Source of the DNA: an uncultured Acetatifactor sp.
GTDB taxonomy: Bacteria > Bacillota > Clostridia > Lachnospirales > Lachnospiraceae
Assembly: GCA_910587555.1 (NCBI GenBank)
Contig: CAJULV010000002.1
Span: 62,001 to 126,000, forward strand
Reading direction: 5' to 3'
DNA length: 64,000 bases
Made by a program: the position numbers and the translations under genes. This document shows, in pieces, positions 55,786 through 63,051 of this stretch (positions within the stretch are counted from its first letter, which is position 1; each line of letters begins with the position of its first letter). The notes below the pieces were generated by a model. The model ran no database searches. It worked only from the letters and a program-made list of their open reading frames with translations, and was not told where the DNA came from.

Positions 55786-57069
55786 TCACTCCTGTCTCTT
55801 CTTTTTGTATTCGTTTATAAAGTAGGCAAGTTTACCCGTCTCACCGTCGGGAAGTAATTCCTCTCTATATACAAACTCCCATTTTGCATTCTTTAATGCC
55901 TCTTCTTCTAATTTATCTACAAATAAATCACTAATCGTTTCTCTCCATCCCATATAGGATGGTTTAATAACTAGCTTCACCGTAAATTGATTTATATCTG
56001 TTTGTACTACTTGAAATTGCAGTATAATGTTTCCAACTTTTTCATTGATATATTCAACTACTTTAAGGAAAACATATGCCGTAATTTCCTCCCCTCCATC
56101 AGTCGATATTAATTCACATTCCCTTCCATTAATCAACTCTAAAATAGTGTCCTTACATCTACAGCTGCATTCTGAAGCAGCATACAATATTCCCCTCTCT
56201 CCTATTTTGTATCGGATAAAAGGCATTGCCCTATTGTTTAATGATGTAATATATATATCTCCAGCCTCGCCAAACGGAACCGCTTTTCCTTCCCTTAATA
56301 CTTCTACGTATACACTAGATGCGTGAACATGCATTTTTTTATTATTACATTCACTTGCAATGCTATTCGCTTCATTACAGCCATACTGATTTGCTACTGT
56401 ACATTGAAATGCTTGTTCAATCTCATAACGAACCTGATCCGTTAGATACTCTCCCGTTAGTTCTATATATTCTATACTTGGAATTGGTGGAAAATTTTTC
56501 ATTGCAATTCTCTTACTGAGTAACAGTGCTATTGATGGCTGCATCATGATCCATTTGGGTTCAAACCTCAGCATTTGCGCATAAATGTCATCAATGCGCT
56601 GTGAACTCATATTGTTTTTGCAGAACCCTATTGCCTTGCCATTCGATAAAACAGTTACATCCTTAGCCTCTAACAATCTATTTCTTGCGTATTGAGTAGT
56701 ATAAAAGTAACAGTATTTATCACTGGGCGTTATTCCAAAATATTCTTTTCGTCTATACCATAACCCCATTAAAGATCTGGTTTCATCGTGTACATCCCAA
56801 TACACCTTAAGATAGTGTCCTGATGAACCGGATGTTCTTTGAATACTTAATTTTTTCGAGTTTGCATAACCCTTATAAACATCCGACAACATTTCCGTTT
56901 CTCTACCAATAATCATTGATTTATCTACTAAGGGCAATTCTCCAAAGGCATCCGGTAATAACTGCCCTAAATCAATCTTCCTATTCCCTAATAATTCTCG
57001 GTAAAAAGGTACTGTAGTATATGCATGTACTACCATTTCAAGTAATTTGTCAAATAATACATCTTTCAT
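55786..57069 (-). CDS. PaaK/CapK-like adenylating ligase
   Basis: A 427-residue ANL-related ligase of the phenylacetate-CoA ligase/coenzyme F390 synthetase type. Features are QRTSGSSGHYLKVYWD (P-loop), NQYGCNEANSIASEC (the motif where these ligases often bind zinc) and YKIGERGILY. It would activate an acid and load it on the ACP encoded immediately upstream. The start at 57069 follows AGGAA. TTG at 57096 is a weaker option with AAGGAG only two bases away. Confidence 0.85.
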   Translation of the reverse strand: MKDVLFDKLLEMVVHAYTTVPFYRELLGNRKIDLGQLLPDAFGELPLVDKSMIIGRETEMLSDVYKGYANSKKLSIQRTSGSSGHYLKVYWDVHDETRSLMGLWYRRKEYFGITPSDKYCYFYTTQYARNRLLEAKDVTVLSNGKAIGFCKNNMSSQRIDDIYAQMLRFEPKWIMMQPSIALLLSKRIAMKNFPPIPSIEYIELTGEYLTDQVRYEIEQAFQCTVANQYGCNEANSIASECNNKKMHVHASSVYVEVLREGKAVPFGEAGDIYITSLNNRAMPFIRYKIGERGILYAASECSCRCKDTILELINGRECELISTDGGEEITAYVFLKVVEYINEKVGNIILQFQVVQTDINQFTVKLVIKPSYMGWRETISDLFVDKLEEEALKNAKWEFVYREELLPDGETGKLAYFINEYKKKRQE

Positions 57070-57113
57070 TTCACTTATTCCTGGTTTGTAACCCAATACT
57101 CCTTCCCGTGATT

Positions 57114-57383
57114 CTATTCAAAATCTATAGTAGTAAGTTCCTTTATAAAATCAGCCAACTTATCTATTGTCGTAAGGCTTTCAATTAACAGAGCTTCATC
57201 CTCAAAATTTATACCATATCTATTTTCTATCTCGACCAGCAGCAGCATAAGTTCAACAGAATCCAACTCCAAGTCTTCAATTAAATTATTATCTCCGTCA
57301 TCTATTAATTCCTTTACAGAAGGTTTTATATTTATAATAAACTCTTTAATATCATTTCTATAACTATCTTGCTGACTATTCAT
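57114..57383 (-). CDS. Acyl carrier protein, first gene of the RiPP operon
   Basis: An 89-residue ACP with the intact attachment motif LELDSVELMLLLVEIENRYG, so it carries a phosphopantetheine arm. The start at 57383 follows GGAGG by five bases. Its operon leader contains the LytTR-like site at 57539-57566. Partners are probably the ligases at 55786 and 45810 and the BtrH-like protein. Confidence 0.9.
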   Translation of the reverse strand: MNSQQDSYRNDIKEFIINIKPSVKELIDDGDNNLIEDLELDSVELMLLLVEIENRYGINFEDEALLIESLTTIDKLADFIKELTTIDFE

Positions 57384-57501
57384 GCTATCCTCCATCTACC
57401 TTTTACAAGATTTTTATCCTATTTCGGACAAACGTCTATCCCTAAAGTATTTCCCTTATAAGCATTGTAATCTTACCCTGTATTTCGGTTCGTTTTTTAT
57501 A

Positions 57502-57507
57502 ATAATA
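57502..57507 (-). promoter_or_regulatory. Candidate -10 box of the ACP-led RiPP operon
   Basis: TATTAT lies 31 bases downstream of the proximal repeat of the LytTR-like site, with no -35 consensus at the 17-base position (GTATGG). This is the arrangement expected for an activator-dependent promoter. Confidence 0.4.
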
Positions 57508-57538
57508 CTGATTTCGAGGATTGTCCATACAGCTACCC

Positions 57539-57566
57539 CCAATAGCACTATACCGGCTCCCAACAG
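57539..57566 (-). promoter_or_regulatory. LytTR-like regulatory site upstream of the ACP-led operon
   Basis: Direct repeats CCAATAG (57539-57545) and CCAACAG (57560-57566) are 21 bases apart, two helical turns. The 28 bases match the site at 60809-60836 at 25 positions. It lies 13 bases after the LanM stop. Confidence 0.7.
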
Positions 57567-57578
57567 CAAATTTTTCCT

Positions 57579-60503
57579 CTACCAGTCTACGCATAACACC
57601 CCCAGCACCTTCTCTTCTCCGCATAAACAGCTGTACCCAACCCCCGCAAGTCCTCCCAGCAAACCATAATCACCGAATTCCTGCGCTTCCATCCATGGAA
57701 CCATATCATTCTTCCCACCCCCAATGGCCTTCATAACCAAGTATTTAAACCGCGAAATCTCCTCCGCTGTGTTACTCATACGCGACATCAGCGCCAGGTT
57801 TCCGCAGATACCATGGCACAGGCAGAGGCTTTTTTTCAGGTAAATCTGTTTCCCATCTCCCGCCGTCCTCTGTTTTTCCTCCGCAAAACCCTCAGTCCAC
57901 CTCAGTTCCTCCCTGAAATCCCCCTCTGCACATTCCATTGCCTCCATTCGTGCCAAGACAATGCCACCCCATCCATGACACCATGCCATTTCCTGACTCT
58001 CCCGAACCCGGCTTTCCCCGCCGCGCAAATCCTCCCAATCCAACATATCTTCTCTGTAATAATGTTCTTCATACCGGTAAGCACTGTACGCCGTCTCCAA
58101 ATATTTCTTCTCCCCGGCAACATACCCAAGCCGTGTCAGGGCCAGCATAATCCCAGCTGTCCCATGGGCAAAGCCCGTTAAGGCTGTCCCTGCGGAACGG
58201 TTCACCCAGCCAGAACCATATCCGTAATCTGTTGCCGCCCGTATTAACCAGTCCCCTGCTTCCCTTGCCCATACCAGGTAGCAGCCCTCGCCTGTCAGCC
58301 TATACGCTTTCAGGAAAACCAAAATAGCCCCTGCATTCCCGCCCAATACATCATATTCCCGATCCCCTTCTAACCCTCTGGCAGCTGCCTGGCACTGCTT
58401 CCGCAAATACTCCAGGAAAATGCAATCCCCATAGATATCGTAGAACAGCATATAGGCAAACGCCAGCGAAGCCTCTCCCGTATATGCCCCTGTAAACCGC
58501 TTTCCCACTCCCCTCTCCTGAAATAGAGCATCCGTATGCCGGAAGAGCATGTCCACCAAAACCTTCCGCAGCCTTTCATATTCTTCCTTATCCGTTTTCC
58601 CTGAAAGCTCTGCCATAAACAGCGTGACCCCCGCCAGCCCGCCATACAGACTGTAGTCCATGGGCCGTATCAGGCAGCTTCTCTCTCTGAATCCCGTTGC
58701 CATCATACTGATCCACCCCACTTCTTTACCGTCCTCCGACCATATAGCATTCTCCAGCAGAATATCTCCAATCCGTTCCGCTGCCCTGATTCTGAACCCT
58801 TCTGCTTCCTCCTGCCCCCCGGTTCCCAAACTGCCGGAGGCAACTCCCACCTTCCCTGCTTCCCGCAGGTATCCCTGCTCTGTTTCCCGCTTCGCCCCCA
58901 TCAGCAATGCTGTGCGGATCAGCCTCTGCTGCCTTCTCAGATCCTCTGCCCCCATACGCCCCAGGCGCCTTTGGATGCATTTCAGTACCGGATACTCGAA
59001 GTATCCTTTCAACCTTTCCCCTGTCCCGCTATACATCTGCCGCCCACCGGGACAGTAGGTGAAAATGGGGACATCTCCCCGCCTTAATTCCTCCTGTTCC
59101 TGCTTCCTAATCCACTCTCCTGCCTCCCCGGCTGCATCATTCAGCACATCCCAAACAAGCTTCCGCCCTTCCTCTCCCGTCAGCATATCCGGATGCCCCA
59201 TAGCCTGCAGCAACATAAAGTACATCTGCGTATCTCGCACCACATATCGGACATCCGCATTCCGGAACTGCCACAGCTTCTCCCAAACTTCCCTTTTTCG
59301 TCCGGATAGAAATCCATAAGCATCCTCAAATCCTCTCTGAATTTCTTCCAGAAATTCAGCAGGCTCAATAAACTCCCCCTCCAGGACAGCCAGATTTTTC
59401 CCTTCCCCTGTCTCAGGCTTCCGGTACTCGATATGCATATTTATGGTGCCAGGCTCCGCCACCATGGGCACTTTCACCGAAGCCAGCTGCCCTCCTTTCC
59501 CGTTAATGGCACTTACATTTATGCCCTCCCCGTCCCTGTTCCATGTATATAAGGGAAGAAGCCCTGTCTGCAGCACTGATTCTCGGTAAAATCGCTCCGT
59601 ATTCCCCATCTCCCTGTCCTGCCCCATCCCCCGGCTTCCCACTATCATCTCCAAATCCACGATAACCGGATATTCACCGCAGGCAATCAGGTTCTCGTAA
59701 TGAATGTCTTCAGAACCTAACAAATAGCTGACACACAGCAGAATACCATTCCTGTAATAATACCGCTCCAATTCTTCCCGGGAATGGCAGGCAGACCCGG
59801 ATACCCACTGGCACCAGCCATAGCTTGCTCTGTCCCAGGCACAGTTCCACCAGAAAGGCACTCCAAGCCCCCTGAAAACCCATCCGAGGAACGCCGTATA
59901 TTCTTCATCTATTGCAAGGCTCCTTGGCTTATATACCAGCTTCTCCCCATTATCTGCTTCCAGAATCAAAACTCTTCGCCCATGCCTGTGGGCATCCGTA
60001 CTCCCGCCGCCAAGCCTTTGGATATTCCTGCACGGGTTCCCCTGGAAAAACCTGCTGTTGATACCCTCCCTGTCCTCCGTGAACCGATCCATTGCTTCCC
60101 CTATATTCCGCACAAAATCCCCCAGGGTTCTCAGCACGCCTTCATACATCAGGGGATATGCATCGTATACCTCCCGTAGGTAATCCGGGTTCCCCAGAAA
60201 ATCCTCCTCAAAGCAGGCATACTTCTCCTCTCCTGTAAACCCTTTCAGAGAGCCTTCTTCCTCACAGATTTCCATCTCCAGCAAAAATGTCCGTAGGGTA
60301 ATCCTCTTCATTTGACCCAGATACGCATCCATCAATTCCCTGGTTAATTCTGGAACCGCGGCTCTCCTGGCACTTCCCATTTCATCCAGGCAACGCAGCA
60401 ACGCCCGCTGTAAATGGTCATAATACTGCTCAAATACACCGCCTTTGGTATCCCCGCCACCAACTGTCTCCCAATACCATTGTTCCAGTAATGCCTTCTC
60501 CAT
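57579..60503 (-). CDS. lanM: Class II lanthipeptide synthetase
   Basis: A 974-residue bifunctional enzyme. The N-terminal dehydratase domain has the kinase-like Lys in LVYKPRSLAIDEE (Lys192), SEDIHYENLIACGEYP (Asp266) and IVDLEMI (Asp283). It phosphorylates and eliminates Ser/Thr. The C-terminal cyclase (about 640-974) has the zinc ligands Cys842 in WCHGWGG, and Cys896-His897 in LCHG, plus GFAHGTAGI. The start at 60503 follows GAGGG by seven bases. The longer frame crosses a terminator. It is GC-rich, unlike the next operon. Its substrate is encoded just upstream (60572-60739). Confidence 0.96.
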   Translation of the reverse strand: MEKALLEQWYWETVGGGDTKGGVFEQYYDHLQRALLRCLDEMGSARRAAVPELTRELMDAYLGQMKRITLRTFLLEMEICEEEGSLKGFTGEEKYACFEEDFLGNPDYLREVYDAYPLMYEGVLRTLGDFVRNIGEAMDRFTEDREGINSRFFQGNPCRNIQRLGGGSTDAHRHGRRVLILEADNGEKLVYKPRSLAIDEEYTAFLGWVFRGLGVPFWWNCAWDRASYGWCQWVSGSACHSREELERYYYRNGILLCVSYLLGSEDIHYENLIACGEYPVIVDLEMIVGSRGMGQDREMGNTERFYRESVLQTGLLPLYTWNRDGEGINVSAINGKGGQLASVKVPMVAEPGTINMHIEYRKPETGEGKNLAVLEGEFIEPAEFLEEIQRGFEDAYGFLSGRKREVWEKLWQFRNADVRYVVRDTQMYFMLLQAMGHPDMLTGEEGRKLVWDVLNDAAGEAGEWIRKQEQEELRRGDVPIFTYCPGGRQMYSGTGERLKGYFEYPVLKCIQRRLGRMGAEDLRRQQRLIRTALLMGAKRETEQGYLREAGKVGVASGSLGTGGQEEAEGFRIRAAERIGDILLENAIWSEDGKEVGWISMMATGFRERSCLIRPMDYSLYGGLAGVTLFMAELSGKTDKEEYERLRKVLVDMLFRHTDALFQERGVGKRFTGAYTGEASLAFAYMLFYDIYGDCIFLEYLRKQCQAAARGLEGDREYDVLGGNAGAILVFLKAYRLTGEGCYLVWAREAGDWLIRAATDYGYGSGWVNRSAGTALTGFAHGTAGIMLALTRLGYVAGEKKYLETAYSAYRYEEHYYREDMLDWEDLRGGESRVRESQEMAWCHGWGGIVLARMEAMECAEGDFREELRWTEGFAEEKQRTAGDGKQIYLKKSLCLCHGICGNLALMSRMSNTAEEISRFKYLVMKAIGGGKNDMVPWMEAQEFGDYGLLGGLAGVGYSCLCGEEKVLGVLCVDW

Positions 60504-60533
60504 CTGTTTACCCTCGCTCTTCCTACTTTCTGT

Positions 60534-60562
60534 AAAAAAAGAAGGCATCCCTGCCTTCTTTT
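60534..60562 (-). terminator. Attenuator between lanA and lanM
   Basis: On the minus strand GAAGGCA and TGCCTTC form a stem with a four-base loop, followed by seven T (60534-60540). It is 10 bases after the precursor stop and before the lanM ribosome site, so most transcripts would end after lanA. Confidence 0.85.
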
Positions 60563-60571
60563 CCAATACAC

Positions 60572-60739
60572 TCAACAACAGGCAATAGTCAATATCGTAT
60601 CACATCCCAACGTTATAGTAGCCATACTATCCTCTGCCCCAGCCTCTAGTAGTCTCTTGATTTCATCAAACTCTCTTTCTAGGCTTCCTGCTGATGTTTC
60701 ATGCCCATATTTTACCTTTCTGATTTCTGCCCTGCTCAT
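60572..60739 (-). CDS. lanA: Class II lanthipeptide precursor, 55 residues
   Basis: ATG at 60739 follows a near-perfect GGAGG site and the frame ends at TGA 60572-60574. The leader (about 1-35) is charged and helical (SLEREFDEIKRLLEAG). A GA pair at 34-35 is a possible double-glycine-type cleavage site. The short core carries TITLGC, DTILT and IACC, with Thr41, 43, 48, 51 and Ser38 to dehydrate and Cys46, 54, 55 to form three rings. The start TITLGC recalls the N-terminus of lichenicidin alpha (TITLSTC), from memory. It lies immediately upstream of lanM, separated by an attenuator. Confidence 0.88.
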   Translation of the reverse strand: MSRAEIRKVKYGHETSAGSLEREFDEIKRLLEAGAEDSMATITLGCDTILTIACC

Positions 60740-60808
60740 ATTTACCTCCTATTTTCGTTTTATGTTTAATCGCCTCATTCCTTTCTTCCACTTTCAACTA
60801 TCTGGATT

Positions 60809-60836
60809 CCAATAGCACTATTGCGGCTCCCAATAG
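60809..60836 (-). promoter_or_regulatory. LytTR-like regulatory site upstream of lanA
   Basis: Direct repeats CCAATAG at 60809-60815 and 60830-60836, exactly 21 bases apart, with an inverted CTATTG inside the first. It is 70 bases upstream of the lanA ATG and 10 bases after the kinase stop. The adjacent LytTR regulator is the obvious ligand. No clear -10 box was found between it and lanA. Confidence 0.72.
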
Positions 60837-60846
60837 TTATCTCGCC

Positions 60847-62175
60847 TTATGCAAATCCCTTCAGGTATACTATCAGCTTAAAAGTATTTTCTTCTGCCTC
60901 TATCTGCATATGCCCTTCATACCGCTTCACTACCTGCTGGATACTCCGCATTCCTAATCCATGGCGGGCTTTTTTATCCTTTTTCGTAGTTCTCGGAATC
61001 TCCCCATTAAACTTAAGTTTCCCTCCTGTCTTACTATTGGAAGCGATTATCACCAACATCATCCCCTTCCTGGTGCATTTCAAATCTATCCAACGTTCTA
61101 CCCCTTCCGCCAGGCCCTGATTCGCCTCTATGGCATTATCTAGGATATTCGAAATTAACGCCACAATTTCCACAGAACTAAGAAGCAAGCCGTCCATATC
61201 GCACATCGCGTATTGAACAGCAATTCCTGAAGCCTCCCCCTCCTTCATTTTCCTTTTCAATACCAGATTCAGCATTCCGTGATTCACCAGTTTTCTGTTT
61301 ATATCTTTTTTCAATTCTATATCAATTTCCTCCAGATGGCCAAGCGCCTCCTTTCCCCTGCCTGTCTCTATTAAATCCTGCATGAACTGCTTATGTTTAC
61401 TGAAATCATGCTGCAGTATCTCTATTTTCTCATAAGCCTGCTGCCATATCCGATACTCATTTTCTATTGCCTCCATCTTCTGCTGTAAATTTCGGGAACT
61501 CTCCCTGGTATGCTGTAAAGCTACATATGCCAGGAAACACACCATGATAAGCAAGCTCCCCAATAGGAAAAACCACCAATTATATATCAACATCTCTGAA
61601 AACATAGCGAGATAAATTCTCTGAAAATACGTCACACACACAAATAACGGCAGTACCAGAACCCATACCCATCTTAGACAATGTTCAAGCTCCCGTTTCC
61701 TCTGCCATACCAGCCGACACACAGGGCGCAGCCCCCACAGCAAAACCGCCGCCCCCAACAGTTGATAAACAGCCCTTGGAACAGCAGCTATCAAAAAGAG
61801 TTCCCTCTGTAATCCCGCAAAACCCAATAATATATAAGCCAGCGTCTGAAGCAAAAGGTCCACCAAAACCATCATCATCCACAATATATATCCCAGGCAA
61901 AAAGAATTCGCATATCTGCAATGATACAGATATCTGGTAACCCCTGCTATCCATAAAATAATCAATATTGTAAAAGCCTTGGAAAACAGGGCAGGACTCA
62001 TCATGTTATTAACTGTATTCATCCCGGCAACAAAAATCACAGAGAACACATATGTAATCCTACGCTTCCACACATCCACTCTCGGCTCCCAAATCGCCCC
62101 CGCCAGCCTCAGCGTAATCAACACTTTTACCGCGGTGAACAAAAACTCACAGCAAAAATAAAATCCCCTTACCAT
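60847..62175 (-). CDS. GHKL sensor histidine kinase, AgrC-like
   Basis: A 442-residue kinase with about six membrane segments in the first 215 residues and a cytoplasmic kinase core. The phosphoacceptor is His256 in LQHDFSKHKQF. The N-box is LISNILDNAIEA and the last glycine motif GLGMRSIQQVVKRYEG. The start at 62175 overlaps the regulator stop by seven bases. AgrB and AgrD are absent, so the inducer may be the lanthipeptide itself or another peptide. Confidence 0.9.
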   Translation of the reverse strand: MVRGFYFCCEFLFTAVKVLITLRLAGAIWEPRVDVWKRRITYVFSVIFVAGMNTVNNMMSPALFSKAFTILIILWIAGVTRYLYHCRYANSFCLGYILWMMMVLVDLLLQTLAYILLGFAGLQRELFLIAAVPRAVYQLLGAAVLLWGLRPVCRLVWQRKRELEHCLRWVWVLVLPLFVCVTYFQRIYLAMFSEMLIYNWWFFLLGSLLIMVCFLAYVALQHTRESSRNLQQKMEAIENEYRIWQQAYEKIEILQHDFSKHKQFMQDLIETGRGKEALGHLEEIDIELKKDINRKLVNHGMLNLVLKRKMKEGEASGIAVQYAMCDMDGLLLSSVEIVALISNILDNAIEANQGLAEGVERWIDLKCTRKGMMLVIIASNSKTGGKLKFNGEIPRTTKKDKKARHGLGMRSIQQVVKRYEGHMQIEAEENTFKLIVYLKGFA

Positions 62176-62894
62176 TGTCTCCCCCAATACTTCGCAATCT
62201 CATCCTTCACCTTTGTCAGCCTGTACCGGCTCACAGGCAGACGCACGCTGTCTGCCAGGGTGATTTCTTCCTTTTCCAGGCAGGTGATGTATTCCATATT
62301 GATGATATGCCCCCTGTTGATATAGAGGAAGCTTTCCTTCGGCAGCTTTTCGTACGCTTTCTCCAATGGCAGCTTCTCACTGTAATCCTCCCCGCCGAAG
62401 CAGTGGATAATGGTATATTTCTTTTTCTTCTCCTTCTCCAGGTACACAATCTTGTCCAGACGGAGCAGCTTCTTCATCTCGTCATTTTCCAACAGATAGA
62501 TGTCTTCCCTGGCCTTCCTCTGCCGCTCCCTCCATATCCCGGCCAGGGCATCCGGAAGCTCTGCCTCATACCTTTCTTTTACGATATAGTCATAGGGCCT
62601 TACCTTATAAGCCGGCAGGGCATATTTTTCATAGTTGGATAAGATTATAATATCGGCATCCCCATCTCTTTCCTTAAGCCGTTTCGCCAGTTCCAGGCCG
62701 TCCATCCCTGAAAGCTCCACGTCCAGGATATAGATGTCACGGCTTCCTCCGCCCTCTGCCGCCTCCATCAGCGTATCTCCCGCCGTCACGCACAGGATAT
62801 CAGCCTCTTCCCCTGCCTCCTCGCAGTATTTCCTGGCAATCTCCTCCGCCTTCTTCCCAAATTCCCTGTCGTCATCCACAATCGCTATCCGCAT
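62169..62894 (-). CDS. LytTR-family response regulator
   Basis: A 241-residue regulator with a receiver domain (Asp58 in ILDVELSGMDG, acidic DDD at 7-9, Lys in the KER turn) and a C-terminal LytTR DNA-binding domain (about 135-241, KIVYLEKEKKKKYTIIH, SFLYINRGHIINMEYI). LytTR proteins bind direct repeats about 21 bases apart, as found at 60809 and 57539. The start at 62894 is taken for the fit of MRIAIVDDD to the family. Confidence 0.92.
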   Translation of the reverse strand: MRIAIVDDDREFGKKAEEIARKYCEEAGEEADILCVTAGDTLMEAAEGGGSRDIYILDVELSGMDGLELAKRLKERDGDADIIILSNYEKYALPAYKVRPYDYIVKERYEAELPDALAGIWRERQRKAREDIYLLENDEMKKLLRLDKIVYLEKEKKKKYTIIHCFGGEDYSEKLPLEKAYEKLPKESFLYINRGHIINMEYITCLEKEEITLADSVRLPVSRYRLTKVKDEIAKYWGRQW

Positions 62895-63051
62895 AATCCT
62901 TCCCCTTCCTTTGTATCCCCCCATGGCTCATTCACCTTCCTGCATGGAAAACTGTGCGGCACGGCTTGACAGCAGATCCGGAAAAATCGCCTGTTCACCT
63001 TTAACAGTCCGCACGAAAGATGAAACTGATAACCTTCTTTCTTGGTATTAT

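Noticed and set aside
57442..57624. A 60-residue minus-strand frame overlapping the end of lanM
   Set aside because: It covers the LytTR-like site, has no ribosome site, and overlaps lanM. It is probably chance.
60504..60578. N-terminal extension of LanM by about 25 residues
   Set aside because: It would run through the terminator hairpin after lanA, and a good ribosome site fits the start at 60503.
62895..63051. AgrD-like pheromone gene near the regulator
   Set aside because: No small frame with a ribosome site and the Cys-containing AgrD pattern was found, and no AgrB is present.
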